A DNA stretch of 64,000 nucleotides from contig NZ_MPDJ01000005.1 in NCBI RefSeq assembly GCF_001881565.1, positions 232,263 to 296,262 of the forward strand, given 5' to 3'. Positions 42,935-52,779 of this stretch are shown here, piece by piece. The notes under the pieces were generated by a model, which saw only the letters and a list, made by a program, of their open reading frames with translations, ran no database searches and was not told the origin of the DNA. Each line of letters starts with the position of its first letter. The first letter of the stretch is position 1. The DNA is from Eisenbergiella tayi (GTDB taxonomy: Bacteria > Bacillota > Clostridia > Lachnospirales > Lachnospiraceae). Both the position numbers and the translations under genes were made by a program.

Positions 42935-43867
42935 CTACCATAAACTGATTTCACTGACACGGTTGCTTATCTTATTAACTGTAAATAACAGGGCAAAATT
43001 AATTACGGAATTAAACAGCCCCACAGATGCGCTGAAGCTGAACTGGCTCCCCAGAATACCTCTTCTGTAGACATATGTAGATATGACATCCGCCGTTTCA
43101 TAGGTTGCCGGAGAATACATCAAAATAATTTTCTCAAAGCCAACGTTCATAATATTTCCAACGTTCATTATCAGAAGAATGATAATCGTGGGCATAATGG
43201 CCGGAAGCGTAACATGCAGCATTTGTTTGAATTTTCCTGCTCCGTCAATCTGGGCCGCTTCGTATAGCTGCGGATCCACAGAAGACAATGCCGCGAGATA
43301 GATGATGGAATCCCACCCGAAGTTCTGCCAGATATTGGAACCGATATATAATGTCCGGAACCATCCCGGCTCCGACATGAAATTAATGGCATCCTTCCCC
43401 ATGCTTTTCAGCAGGATATTTACCACACCGTCAATCGGCGAAAGGAAATTGAACAAAAGGCCTACTACGACAACGACAGAAATAAAATGCGGCAGATAAC
43501 TGATTGTCTGAGTCACCCGTTTAAACGGCCCGTCCTTTATTTCATTTAATAACAGGGCAAAAATGATGGGAATGGGAAAGCCTATTATCAGACTGTATAT
43601 GCTGATCAGCAATGTATTTTTTATCAGTCTTCCGAAATATACGGAACTGAAAAATTCCCTGAACCATCTGAACCCCACCCATTCACTGTGTAAGAATCCC
43701 TTTCCTACTGAATAATCCTCAAATGCCATAATATTTCCGAACATCGGTATATAACAGAAAACAATAAAATAAAGCAGTACCGGAAACAGCATCAACAGGA
43801 GGCAGCGATTCTTTTTTATTTGATTCAACCATGATGAACCAACGGAATGTTTCTTTTTATCTATCAT
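42935..43867 (-). CDS. Carbohydrate ABC transporter permease (LplB type)
   Basis: Partner permease of 310 residues with six helices. The basic start (NQIKKNRCLLLMLFPVLLYF) and the EAA loop (PQLYEAAQIDGAGKFKQMLH) are those of LplB-like oligosaccharide permeases. No ATPase gene is present; importers of this group commonly share a single ATPase (MsmX-like) encoded elsewhere. Confidence 0.93.
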   Translation of the reverse strand: MIDKKKHSVGSSWLNQIKKNRCLLLMLFPVLLYFIVFCYIPMFGNIMAFEDYSVGKGFLHSEWVGFRWFREFFSSVYFGRLIKNTLLISIYSLIIGFPIPIIFALLLNEIKDGPFKRVTQTISYLPHFISVVVVVGLLFNFLSPIDGVVNILLKSMGKDAINFMSEPGWFRTLYIGSNIWQNFGWDSIIYLAALSSVDPQLYEAAQIDGAGKFKQMLHVTLPAIMPTIIILLIMNVGNIMNVGFEKIILMYSPATYETADVISTYVYRRGILGSQFSFSASVGLFNSVINFALLFTVNKISNRVSEISLW

Positions 43868-43925
43868 GAACTTCCCCTTTTCTGCTTATATAAGGGTCCC
43901 TGTGGAAGCAGACCCTTTTTTGAAG

Positions 43926-45572
43926 TTACGATTGTTTATACCTGTCATACTGTGCCTGCTTGATTTCCAATACTTCGTCAAGCCCCATCGCATCCAGCTG
44001 ATTCAGGAAAGCGTCATATTTATCCAGGGATTCCGTGCCCATGATAAACTTCTGAATCATTTCCTTGGTATAGGTTTTCATATCCGCCTGAAGGAAAAGC
44101 AGACGATCCGCTTCGTCGGCTGTTGCCAGCATATTGGGAAAATCCTCTATAATGCAGGGCATAAGCTCTTCACAGGCCTTGAGGGTCCCCGGCGTCATAC
44201 TTTGAGACATAAATTCTTTTGTCTGATTGTCAAAGAGGCTGGGGAACGCCCCCAGGCTTCTTAATGCAGAAAATGCGTCGAGTCCCTCCGGGTTATTGGT
44301 AACCCAATCTGTAAATTTGGGTCTGCCGTTTTCATCATAGTCAAAGGTCTTCCCTTCTATTCCAAAATGGGTGAGTATAACCCCTTCATCGCTTGCCCAT
44401 ATGTAGTCAATCCAACGGATCGCTGCCGCCGGATCCTTACAGTCCTTCGATAATGCAAACTGCATTCCTGTAGGAGCTCTTTTTACCAGCTTGGGCTGTT
44501 CGCCGTCAGGACCTACCGGAGGCTTTACCAAAACATATTCCGCACCGGGCACAAGCTTATTCCATCTTTCATCCACACCCGCAAAATGCACGCTTATACC
44601 GACAATATCCTTGCTGATCATGGCATCTACTTTGGCTTCATCCCCATTCGTAGAATATTGAGGATCAATCAGCCCTTCACTGTAAAGCTTATGGAGAAAG
44701 GTAATCAGCTCCTTATACTCCGGAGAAGAATAGAGATATTGAACCTTTCCGGCATCATCTGCATAAAACTCACCCACACCGGCAGTCAGTCCGAAACCGG
44801 ATGCCAGATAATTATAGGCCGCGCCATCATTTAAAGTAAAAGGAATCTCATCCGCTGTACCGTTTCCGTTAGGATCCTGTTCCTTAAAGGCTTTCATTAC
44901 CGTATACCAGTCATCTATGGTTTCCGGGATTTCCAGATTCAGTTTATCCAGCCAGTCTTTACGGATGATGAGCGATTTCGGGGCCACCTCATTTCCTTCA
45001 ATAAATACTTCCGCCAGATTATAGATTTCCCCGTCCGGCGCGGTCAGAACCTTCCTGATTATTGGATATTTTTCAAACATATTCATGATATTGGGCGCAT
45101 TTTTCTCTATCAGATCCTTCAGAGGAAGAATTACCCCGTCCTCCGCATACTTCACTACGTCCCCATTCCATAACGGAGGAACAGCTAAAATATCCGGCAG
45201 ATTGCTCCCTGCTGCAATTCTTGTCTGCATCGCGGCATTATATTGATCAGAGGGCATCACTTCCCAATTAATTTTAATTCCGGTACGCTTCTCCACTTCC
45301 TGCCAGACTTCCAGATTCTGTGAATAACTGGCGGGTGTGTACCAATTATCAACTCCGGCATAGGTAAGCTCCAGGCTTCCCGGTTCTACAATAGGAAGTG
45401 TGTTTTCTTCAGGTATTACAGCTTCTCCGACGCTGCTGTCCTCCTGTGCCGCTTCCGTACCGGACGCACCGGCTGCCGCCCCCGAATTTGTCTCCGCATT
45501 CTTACCGCATCCTGCCAGCAGGGACAATGTGAGTATGACTGCTGTACAAACAGCGATGTTCTTTCTTTTCAT
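43926..45572 (-). CDS. Extracellular sugar-binding lipoprotein (LplA type)
   Basis: Family 1 solute-binding protein, 548 residues. The signal peptide ends in lipobox LLAGCGKN, so it is a surface lipoprotein that binds the oligosaccharide and hands it to the two permeases. A glycine/alanine/serine linker follows, then the binding fold (VEKRTGIKINWEVMPSDQYN, DPNGNGTADEIPFTLND). The length of about 550 residues is characteristic of the LplA/YtcQ group in Lachnospiraceae and Paenibacillus. It is the first structural gene, with the AraC regulator upstream. Confidence 0.93.
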   Translation of the reverse strand: MKRKNIAVCTAVILTLSLLAGCGKNAETNSGAAAGASGTEAAQEDSSVGEAVIPEENTLPIVEPGSLELTYAGVDNWYTPASYSQNLEVWQEVEKRTGIKINWEVMPSDQYNAAMQTRIAAGSNLPDILAVPPLWNGDVVKYAEDGVILPLKDLIEKNAPNIMNMFEKYPIIRKVLTAPDGEIYNLAEVFIEGNEVAPKSLIIRKDWLDKLNLEIPETIDDWYTVMKAFKEQDPNGNGTADEIPFTLNDGAAYNYLASGFGLTAGVGEFYADDAGKVQYLYSSPEYKELITFLHKLYSEGLIDPQYSTNGDEAKVDAMISKDIVGISVHFAGVDERWNKLVPGAEYVLVKPPVGPDGEQPKLVKRAPTGMQFALSKDCKDPAAAIRWIDYIWASDEGVILTHFGIEGKTFDYDENGRPKFTDWVTNNPEGLDAFSALRSLGAFPSLFDNQTKEFMSQSMTPGTLKACEELMPCIIEDFPNMLATADEADRLLFLQADMKTYTKEMIQKFIMGTESLDKYDAFLNQLDAMGLDEVLEIKQAQYDRYKQS

Positions 45573-45833
45573 GTAACCCTCTCCTTATTTTCCTATATGA
45601 TATACTTATTTTTCTGTGACCGCAGCTTCCCGGGTACTGCTTTATAAGATATACTGTTTGTTTTGCCGTATATCCGTTTCGATGTAATTACAAGTAAACT
45701 TTATATTTTATGATTCCATTTCGCAACATTTAATTCTTTACACAGCCTTCAAAAACTTATTTTTTAACAAACAATTCTTTCTCGAGCATATATTTTTATA
45801 CATATCGACATATTTCAGGCGCCTGTTTACCGA
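45573..45833 (-). promoter_or_regulatory. Upstream region of the sugar importer operon
   Basis: About 260 AT-rich bases without a gene. On the minus strand the word GTATATC occurs twice, as AGTATATCTTATA and AGTATATCATATA, about 55 bp apart near the lplA-like start. These could be AraC half-sites. I could not choose between several weak -10 boxes. Confidence 0.35.
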
Positions 45834-45899
45834 AAAAAAGCAAAATGCCATGAAACATGCACCATATCCCTCTATTCGGGACAGGTGGGTTTCATGGCA
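45834..45899 (-). terminator. Intrinsic terminator of the AraC gene
   Basis: Perfect 11-bp arms TGCCATGAAAC (45846-45856) and GTTTCATGGCA (45889-45899), followed on the minus strand by TTTTGCTTTTTTT. It separates the regulator from the importer genes. Confidence 0.9.
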
Positions 45900-45919
45900 T
45901 AAAAGCGCTCCTGTTTATC

Positions 45920-48115
45920 CTATATTTTTCGGAACTGGGTGGGCGTTATCCCTTCATACTTTTTAAATATCCGCCTGAAGGTCGTATCACTGTCATATCC
46001 CACACGGATTCCTATATCCTGGATACTCGTCTGACTTTCTGACAGCAAGATCATTTTCGCTTTTTCAATTCTGGCACGATTCATATAATCAAGAAAATTG
46101 GTTCCCGTCTTTTCTTTAAACAATCTGCTCACATACGAATCGGATAGAGAAAAAGCATTCGCAACAAAATTCAGGGACAGATCGCTGTTGCAGAGATTTT
46201 CATCCACAAACTGATAAAGGGCCTCTTTCATCACTTCACTGCTGCTGTCCCTGTGTGCATTCACGTAGTCACACAGCTTACGGAATATATTATAAAAAAT
46301 GCTCAGATATTCTTCCAGGGCATTGCATTGATCCAGGCTTTCCACATCCGCATCAATCAAACCGGCAATATCCAGCCTGACCGTACACTTCAGACAGGTG
46401 AGCTCCACATTATGGAAAAAATTCCTCATCTGATAGTATGAAACCTGTTCATTCTCCAGGTTCTTCTGAAGAAGTTCATTGAAAATCAGGACACTTTTTT
46501 CATATTCACCCGCCAGCAGACAATTCCGAAGGGCATATTCATTTTCAATCGGATAAAAGTAAAAGTTCTCTTTCTTTACTTCATTATAAAAAGTAATGCC
46601 GCATTCCCGGTTTACCATCCTGAAATTTCTTGCCTGCTTAGCCTGTGTATAAACAGCAGGCAGCTGTACGATACTCCTGCAGCTTTCCCCCACGCCAAAA
46701 AAATATTTTTCTGCTTTTTCATTCAGCATATCTGCCATACTTTTATAAAATGCGGCGGCCTCCTCTTCCTCTTCATAATTCAGAATCACTACATAATCAT
46801 TCTGGTATACCAACGTCCGGAAATGAATTCTATATTCCCCCAATATCTCAACAATTTCCTTATTCAGACGATTCCCTGCCTTAAGGCTGCAAAGCAGGCA
46901 ATTATAAACCGGAAAACCAAACTCAATTCCAAGCATCCCCGCTGTATGAAGAATCTTACTCTCTTCCGGCTTGTAATTTTCCTTAAGCAGCCATGTCAAA
47001 AAAGCGCTTATTAATATTGGCCTTTGCTCCTCAATTTGTATATCCAGATTCTTCCGCCCATCCAATATGGTTCCCACCGCATTTTCCAGCCAGAAAAACT
47101 CATTTCTGTTTACCTCCTCAGATGGAACCTTGTCCTTAATTAATTTCATCAGATTCTGGACAGGACGGTAATTTCGGATCGCCATATAATAAGAAAGGAA
47201 AAATCCCGCCAAAGCAAAGACACCTGCTAATGTCAGCAGAATCACCTGCATATTTTTCGCCCGCGCATAGACTGAGTCCTCCGAAACCAGAGTATAATAA
47301 TGAAAACCCGTTTTCTCTGATTCCTGTGTAAAACCAGTCATTTTCGTTTTATTCCGGCCAAGCTCCTCCATATCAAAGCCTAACAGTTCTTCTTTTGTAT
47401 ATGGAGTCCTGTTAAGCAGTATCTCTCCGTCATATTCCATATAAAACCAGTTATTATCCTCCGGCATAGCCAGATCCAACAGCTGTTCCAGTTCATTTAT
47501 CTGAACAAAAAAATAGAGATTGCAGATAGATTGGCCTCTCAGCTCCTTCACCGGATAACAGCACAGGATTCCTTCCCTCTTACGGCCATAATTATCTACA
47601 GCCAGAATATGATATTCCGGTTTTTTCAGTTCAGCGGCCAATTTATGATAATCCTCCTGTTGCATCAGCGTATTTTTGAAGGACACCTCCGTAAACCATT
47701 GATAATCCACAATTCCTCTGTCAGTTGTGGAAATGAACTGATCACTTACCAGGAAAAAATAAAACAGATGGTCTATGGCCGCATCCTGACAGGAAAATCC
47801 CCTTAATTCTTCTGCAAAATTGGTAAAATCCACTCTGTCAAAACGTGATTTTTCAAGATCCTCCATATATATCATCGATGTCACCCAGGAACGTTTCTGC
47901 ATTGTAATATTAAATTCCTGCATAGAAATAAAGATATTGTCAATTCGATCTACTGTTGTGCTGAACATCCTTCTGTAATATTCCGCTCCCTGCTCTTTTA
48001 ACAAATTCGTTATAAGCCCGAATCCTACAGAAACCACCAAAATCAGAGGCAGCATATAAAACAGAAAAAAAGAAAGCACCAGCTTCTTCTTAAAAGAAAT
48101 TTTATCTCCCCACAT
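45920..48115 (-). CDS. Membrane-anchored AraC-family regulator
   Basis: A 731-residue one-component sensor, started at MWGDKISFKKKLVLSFFLF behind GGGGGAGGAAT. A first helix (about 12-35) and a second (about 300-325, VILLTLAGVFALAGFFLSYY) bracket a large extracellular sensing domain. A cytoplasmic linker of about 300 residues follows, and the C-terminal 100 residues form the AraC double helix-turn-helix (NFVANAFSLSDSYVSRLFKE, DIGIRVGYDSDTTFRRIFKK). Regulators of this YesN-like build usually activate the adjoining sugar importer and glycosidase genes in response to the sugar. Confidence 0.92.
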   Translation of the reverse strand: MWGDKISFKKKLVLSFFLFYMLPLILVVSVGFGLITNLLKEQGAEYYRRMFSTTVDRIDNIFISMQEFNITMQKRSWVTSMIYMEDLEKSRFDRVDFTNFAEELRGFSCQDAAIDHLFYFFLVSDQFISTTDRGIVDYQWFTEVSFKNTLMQQEDYHKLAAELKKPEYHILAVDNYGRKREGILCCYPVKELRGQSICNLYFFVQINELEQLLDLAMPEDNNWFYMEYDGEILLNRTPYTKEELLGFDMEELGRNKTKMTGFTQESEKTGFHYYTLVSEDSVYARAKNMQVILLTLAGVFALAGFFLSYYMAIRNYRPVQNLMKLIKDKVPSEEVNRNEFFWLENAVGTILDGRKNLDIQIEEQRPILISAFLTWLLKENYKPEESKILHTAGMLGIEFGFPVYNCLLCSLKAGNRLNKEIVEILGEYRIHFRTLVYQNDYVVILNYEEEEEAAAFYKSMADMLNEKAEKYFFGVGESCRSIVQLPAVYTQAKQARNFRMVNRECGITFYNEVKKENFYFYPIENEYALRNCLLAGEYEKSVLIFNELLQKNLENEQVSYYQMRNFFHNVELTCLKCTVRLDIAGLIDADVESLDQCNALEEYLSIFYNIFRKLCDYVNAHRDSSSEVMKEALYQFVDENLCNSDLSLNFVANAFSLSDSYVSRLFKEKTGTNFLDYMNRARIEKAKMILLSESQTSIQDIGIRVGYDSDTTFRRIFKKYEGITPTQFRKI

Positions 48116-48311
48116 ATTCCTCCCCCTCTTACACCCTCTTCTTATCAAAGTGTAACAGCTGTACCCGTCTTTTTCAATAGAACATACCGTTCTTCCTGAC
48201 AACGGGAATGGAAATAATTTAGCTTATTAGCTGGCTATTTTCAACAGGATCCTTTAAAATAACTGAATACAGATAACTCTTTTATGCGATATATTCCGGA
48301 AGGGAGGAAGA

Positions 48312-49067
48312 ATGAAAGATTATATTCAACAGAACAAGGAATCCTGGGAGTTCAATGTCTACGATTTCTGGGTAAAAAATGCGGGGACCCCGGAGGAGCG
48401 TGCCGCCAAAGACACTGAGGATCCCATTAAAATGCTGAAAAAGTATGCAGCATATTTTGATTCCTATGAAGGTATCCGAGTCGCCAATATCTGCGGCTCC
48501 TGCGGTAAAAAGGCGATTCCGCTGGCTCTTCTCGGTGCAAAGGTTACCGTCTTCGATATTTCCTCGGAAAACCGGCAGTATGCCATGGAAACAGCGGCAG
48601 CCGCACATACTTCCATCGATTTTGTTGTGGGAGATGTACTGGAAATCGACATGGACCGGTACGGCGGCCAATTTGACGTGGTATTCATGGAAGGCGGAAT
48701 CCTCCACTTTTTCCATGATATCCGTGAATTTATGGATGTCATGTATTCCCTGCTCCGTCCCGGCGGACGCATGATATGCAGCGATTTCCATCCCTTTCAA
48801 AAAATAGCGGATATTCTGGAATTCCAGCAGCCTGTAACTTCCTACTTTTCCACAGATATCATAAAAGGGGAAATGGCTCACGCCAGATTTTATCCGGAGG
48901 AAATCCGCCGGCAAATCCCTTTATGTGAATACCGGAAATATACCATCAGTGAAATCATCAATGCTGTCATAGAGAGCGGCTTTACCTTAAAGCGCTTCGA
49001 TGAACATCCTGCCTGGACGGATCCTGGCCTGCCGGGCGAATTTACCGTAATTGCCATAAAAGAATAA
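48312..49067 (+). CDS. Class I SAM-dependent methyltransferase
   Basis: A 251-residue Rossmann-fold methyltransferase. Motif I is VANICGSCGKKAIPLALLGA and motif II VTVFDISSENRQYA, followed by FDVVFMEGGILHFFHD and a post-motif RPGGRMICSDFHP. The substrate is not predictable; small-molecule or antibiotic methylation is possible given the genes that follow. It starts behind GGGAGGAAGA and begins a co-oriented run with the ANT(6)-like and GNAT genes. Confidence 0.88.
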   Translation: MKDYIQQNKESWEFNVYDFWVKNAGTPEERAAKDTEDPIKMLKKYAAYFDSYEGIRVANICGSCGKKAIPLALLGAKVTVFDISSENRQYAMETAAAAHTSIDFVVGDVLEIDMDRYGGQFDVVFMEGGILHFFHDIREFMDVMYSLLRPGGRMICSDFHPFQKIADILEFQQPVTSYFSTDIIKGEMAHARFYPEEIRRQIPLCEYRKYTISEIINAVIESGFTLKRFDEHPAWTDPGLPGEFTVIAIKE

Positions 49068-49115
49068 GCCAGTACGGCCCGGGGCTGTCCCGGCATCATT
49101 CGGAGGATAAACCTT

Positions 49116-49985
49116 ATGCGTTCAGAAAAAGAAATGATGGATATTATCATGAACAAAGCACTTTCGGATGAACGGATCCGGGCCGTAACCATGGAGGGCT
49201 CCAGGGCGAATCCCAATGCCGTGCATGACAGCTACTCAGATTTTGACATCAGTTATTATGTGACGGACATACGGGAGTTTACAGGAGACAAATCCTGGAT
49301 AAACGAGCTGGGCGATATTCTGATTGCCCAGTTCCCCACGGACTGGTACTCCCATCCTTATGATTACGGAAGCCGTGATCCCTTCGCCTTCCTGATCCAG
49401 TTTGCCGATGGCAGCCGCATCGATCTGACCTTGGCGGACGTGACCAATATTTCACAGGAAGCTGAAAATAAAGAACCGCGGATTGTGCTGCTGAATAAGG
49501 ATAACTTTCCATCCCTGCTGCCGCTTCGGACAGAGGACGCCTTCTTCCTCCGGCCTCCGGAAGAAAAGGAATTCCTGGATACCTGCAACGAATTCCGCTG
49601 GCTGAGCCTGTATATTTCCAAAGGCGTATGCCGGGAAGAGCTGTACTACGCCAAGCATGCCTACGACGTACTGATCATGCCCATGTTTCTTAAAATGCTG
49701 AACTGGAGAATTGGAACAGAGCATGGCTTCCGGGTTACCACCGGTTCCTCATGCAAATATCTGAAGCGGTATCTGAGCACGGAAGAAATGGAAAGATTCC
49801 AGGGCATCTTTCCCGACGGCCGCTATGAAAATATCTGCCGCTGCCTGTTTCTCATATATGATTATTTCCACGAATCAGCCGGCCGTGTTGCCGGACATTT
49901 TCAATTTTATTATGACAGGATGGAAATCCAGAGAGTACGGCAGTTTCTTGAGGACAGGTTCCATGAGAAGGGATTTTTCATCTGA
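49116..49985 (+). CDS. ANT(6)-like aminoglycoside nucleotidyltransferase
   Basis: A 289-residue nucleotidyltransferase of the streptomycin 6-adenylyltransferase (AadE) family. MRSEKEMMDIIMNKAL and RIRAVTMEGSRANPNA are the usual start, and the catalytic aspartates are in SDFDISYYVTD and RIDLTL. Conserved later blocks are EFLDTCNEFRWLSLYISKG, YAKHAYDVL and TTGSSCKYLKRYL. Homology to the known resistance enzymes is clear but moderate, so activity on streptomycin is not assured; many chromosomal members have no demonstrated substrate. It lies 11 bp before the GNAT gene. Confidence 0.85.
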   Translation: MRSEKEMMDIIMNKALSDERIRAVTMEGSRANPNAVHDSYSDFDISYYVTDIREFTGDKSWINELGDILIAQFPTDWYSHPYDYGSRDPFAFLIQFADGSRIDLTLADVTNISQEAENKEPRIVLLNKDNFPSLLPLRTEDAFFLRPPEEKEFLDTCNEFRWLSLYISKGVCREELYYAKHAYDVLIMPMFLKMLNWRIGTEHGFRVTTGSSCKYLKRYLSTEEMERFQGIFPDGRYENICRCLFLIYDYFHESAGRVAGHFQFYYDRMEIQRVRQFLEDRFHEKGFFI

Positions 49986-49996
49986 AGGAGGTAAAT

Positions 49997-50809
49997 ATGC
50001 GTATTACTAACGGTTCCGATCCGGTATTTGACAAGCTGGTCACCGGAAAAGACAAATATCTTTTTAATCTGCTGTATCGGATCCGGGAGGATCCCGGTTC
50101 CTTCTTGGCCACAGATGACAGTACCTGCATCATCGCCCGGAGCAATCCGAATACGCCGGTCTGGATCTGGCTGAAGCATCCGCCGGTTCCTCCGGTCCGT
50201 CAGGAAATCGCCGCTTATCTGAGCCAATGCCTTGCCGAGAGTGGCTGCGTGAATATTTCTTCCTGCCCTGCTTATTCCGAAGATCTGCTGAGAGAAGCTG
50301 CCATGCAGAATCATGGGGAATACCTGGTGAACAAGCTTCTGAATTCCTATGCCTGCCTGTCCGTCAGGCCTGTTAAGACCCGCGGGCGGATCAGGTACCC
50401 GGAGCCCTCTCTGAAAGAAGCCATGGCCCGGCTTATCACCGTGATGTATCTGGATGCAGGCCTGGGTGAATTGAGCAGTGAGGAAGCCCTTGACTTCGCG
50501 GAGGAAAAATCCACTTCCGACAGACTGTTTCTATGGGAAAATGAACAGGGCGAAATAGTATCCATGGTCAATATCGCTCACTGTACGCCGGAATACGCCC
50601 GGTTAAATGCGGTAGTAACCGATCGCAGTCACCGCGGCAAAGGCTATGGGGCCATGCTGGTATCCCATGTCTCCCAAAGGCTGCTGCAGGCAGGACAGAT
50701 CCCCGTCCTTTATGCCGATGCCGGCTACCTGCCTTCCAATGCCCTTTATCGGAAAATCGGTTATACCGAACAGGGACAGGTGGCGGAACAGCGCATTATC
50801 TGCAGGTAA
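49997..50809 (+). CDS. GNAT-family N-acetyltransferase
   Basis: A 270-residue protein with an acetyl-CoA-binding GNAT fold in its C-terminal half (LNAVVTDRSHRGKGYGAMLV with the RGKGYG pyrophosphate loop, then YADAGYLPSNALYRKIGY). The N-terminal half resembles other large single-GNAT enzymes of Firmicutes of unknown substrate. It starts behind GAAGGAGGTAAAT, 11 bp after the ANT(6)-like gene, so both are likely made together. Confidence 0.88.
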   Translation: MRITNGSDPVFDKLVTGKDKYLFNLLYRIREDPGSFLATDDSTCIIARSNPNTPVWIWLKHPPVPPVRQEIAAYLSQCLAESGCVNISSCPAYSEDLLREAAMQNHGEYLVNKLLNSYACLSVRPVKTRGRIRYPEPSLKEAMARLITVMYLDAGLGELSSEEALDFAEEKSTSDRLFLWENEQGEIVSMVNIAHCTPEYARLNAVVTDRSHRGKGYGAMLVSHVSQRLLQAGQIPVLYADAGYLPSNALYRKIGYTEQGQVAEQRIICR

Positions 50810-50907
50810 ACCAACGGTAGAATTGCTGATTCTCCAGATAATCGGTACCCTTCCGGCGCTTCCTATTATATTCTTAAGGCATCAACTACGACAGAAAGGG
50901 CTTCATA

Positions 50908-51738
50908 ATGAATAACGAAAAAATGGGGAATTTTATTTCCGAAATGAGAAGGTCCCAAAACCTGACACAAAAAGAACTGGCTGCGAAACTGGAAATAACA
51001 GATAAGGCAATCTCCAAATGGGAACGGGGAATCAGCTGTCCTGATATTTCTCTTCTGATCCCTCTTGCCCAGATATTAGGTGTGACAACAAGCGAACTGC
51101 TGAATGGGGAGAAATGCGCCGCCCCCGAAAAGTCAAAAGATGTTTTAGTGGAAGAAACCCTGCTGTATTCTGACCGAAGCGCCGCACAAAAGGCTGACCG
51201 TATGAAAGGAATACTGTTCACCTTTTTCTCTTCCTCCATCATCCTCGCCGCAGTGATATGTTTTATCTGTGATTTCTGCATATCCGGACAGCTGACGTGG
51301 TCACTCCTTGTTGCCGCATCCCTTCTGTTTGGCTGGCTGTTATTGCTTCCGCTGTTTAAAGCCCGTAAGAATATCGTCCGGAAATTACTTCTGATGCTGA
51401 CCCTGACCGTAATTCCTTACCTTGCAGTACTAAGCAGGCTTTTGGCATTGCCTGCCGTCTGTAAGATGGGGGCTGTTATCTCAGTCATTTCCCTGCTGGG
51501 GCTGTGGTGTATCTACATCCCTTTTCTGAAAATTCCCCAAAGGAAATTATATGTAACCGGAATTATCCTTCTGGTTATCATACCGGTCATGTGGGGAATC
51601 AATGGTACGGTTTCCTTTTTTATTCAGCAGCCCCTGGAGCCTTCCACAAAATTTGTTGACAGTCTTACCACCCTGGTTCTCCTGATTATCGCTGTCTTCT
51701 GCTTCGGTAAGGAATTCTTACGTAACCGGAAACAGTAA
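50908..51738 (+). CDS. XRE-family regulator with membrane domain
   Basis: A 276-residue protein: a Cro/CI-type helix-turn-helix at residues 5-65 (SQNLTQKELAAKLEITDKAI, KWERGISCPD), then a charged linker with EKSKDVLVEETLLYS, and five or six membrane helices from about 100. The layout suggests a membrane-tethered regulator whose DNA binding may respond to the membrane or to a ligand. A terminator follows it. Confidence 0.88.
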   Translation: MNNEKMGNFISEMRRSQNLTQKELAAKLEITDKAISKWERGISCPDISLLIPLAQILGVTTSELLNGEKCAAPEKSKDVLVEETLLYSDRSAAQKADRMKGILFTFFSSSIILAAVICFICDFCISGQLTWSLLVAASLLFGWLLLLPLFKARKNIVRKLLLMLTLTVIPYLAVLSRLLALPAVCKMGAVISVISLLGLWCIYIPFLKIPQRKLYVTGIILLVIIPVMWGINGTVSFFIQQPLEPSTKFVDSLTTLVLLIIAVFCFGKEFLRNRKQ

Positions 51739-51779
51739 AATGACCCGCAGATATAAACCGTTCTTCCTCAGAACCACGG

Positions 51780-51816
51780 AAGTCCTCCGCTTTGCAGCGA
51801 AGGACTTTCCTTTTAA
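51780..51816 (+). terminator. Intrinsic terminator
   Basis: AAGTCCTCCGCT pairs with AGCGAAGGACTT (one G-T pair) over a 4-base loop and is followed by TCCTTTT. It ends the rightward run of genes beginning at 48312. Confidence 0.75.
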
Positions 51817-51852
51817 GCTCCGTCAAATATCCAAATTTCATCTACGCATTTT

Positions 51853-52698
51853 TTACTTATAAAATTCTCTTACAGCCTTTCCCAGATATTCCGCGGTTCC
51901 GGCACCGTACTGCTTATCCATGCTCTCGCTCATGGCTGGATTCTTTTCATAAGAATCCGCAATCTCCAGCATCAGCTGCTTCACATCCTCCATCTGGTAC
52001 AACTGTTTTGATACAAAATCCAGCTCGCCTATGAGGGACTTCACCTCGAAAGAAGAAACATCCGTACCGCGCTTTTCCGCCAGCTTTTTATAAATTCCGT
52101 CAATCCGGTTCCGGTAAGCCTCCATGACCTCCGTTCCCGCAGGATTCTTTACCGCCTCCATGGCTTTATCCTTATTTCCGTACCACTCCACCACCTTGCG
52201 GAAATTCTTCTGGGCGTCCTGTCCGGATGCATTTTCCAGAAAATGTTCCCGGAACTTCTCCAGACTTCCGTATTTCTCCTTCATCACCTGAAGCTGTTCC
52301 TCTTTCATATTTCCAACTACAGCCTGATACATCTCATCTATCTCTGTTTTACTGAACATCTCAAAATCCATTTTATTTTCTCCTTTCAAAATGTCTGTAA
52401 TCCCGGCGATCATGCGGTTCAAACGATCCCGTTTGATCTCCAGCATTTTTTTCTGGGTTAACAGTACGGAATCTCTGTCCAGTTCAGGATTATCCATAAT
52501 TTCTTTGATTTCCAATAACGGCATATCAAATTCTCTGAAAAACAGTATCTGCTGCAAACGTTCCAGGGCCTTATCGTCATAAAGCCTGTATCCCCCTTCA
52601 CTATATGAAGTAGGTTTAAGAAGCCCTATTTCATCATAATAATGAAGCGTGCGTACGCTGATACCGGTCCGTTCGGATATTTCTTTTACTGTTCTCAT
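51853..52698 (-). CDS. MerR-family regulator with TipAS drug-binding domain
   Basis: A 281-residue TipA-like regulator, started at MRTVKEISERTG behind AGGAGGAACCATA. The MerR helix-turn-helix is at the N-terminus (GISVRTLHYYDEIGLLKPTS, GGYRLYDDKALERLQQI), then a dimerisation coiled coil, then a helical TipAS domain (about 130-281, ending YGAGTAEYLGKAVREFY). In Streptomyces TipAL this domain binds thiopeptides and switches on its own gene. The promoter directly upstream has a 19-bp spacer, as expected for MerR control. Confidence 0.92.
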   Translation of the reverse strand: MRTVKEISERTGISVRTLHYYDEIGLLKPTSYSEGGYRLYDDKALERLQQILFFREFDMPLLEIKEIMDNPELDRDSVLLTQKKMLEIKRDRLNRMIAGITDILKGENKMDFEMFSKTEIDEMYQAVVGNMKEEQLQVMKEKYGSLEKFREHFLENASGQDAQKNFRKVVEWYGNKDKAMEAVKNPAGTEVMEAYRNRIDGIYKKLAEKRGTDVSSFEVKSLIGELDFVSKQLYQMEDVKQLMLEIADSYEKNPAMSESMDKQYGAGTAEYLGKAVREFYK

Positions 52699-52727
52699 TA
52701 TGGTTCCTCCTGTTCCTGACAAAAACT

Positions 52728-52758
52728 ACACTACACCCTCACGCTCCGTGAGTGTCAA
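52728..52758 (-). promoter_or_regulatory. MerR-type promoter with 19-bp spacer and operator
   Basis: TTGACA (52753-52758) and TAGTGT (52728-52733) are 19 bp apart, and the spacer contains the perfect inverted repeat CTCACG-GAG-CGTGAG. This is the classic layout that MerR proteins twist into an active promoter. Confidence 0.85.
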
Positions 52759-52779
52759 TACATTTTCAGGAGATTTTAT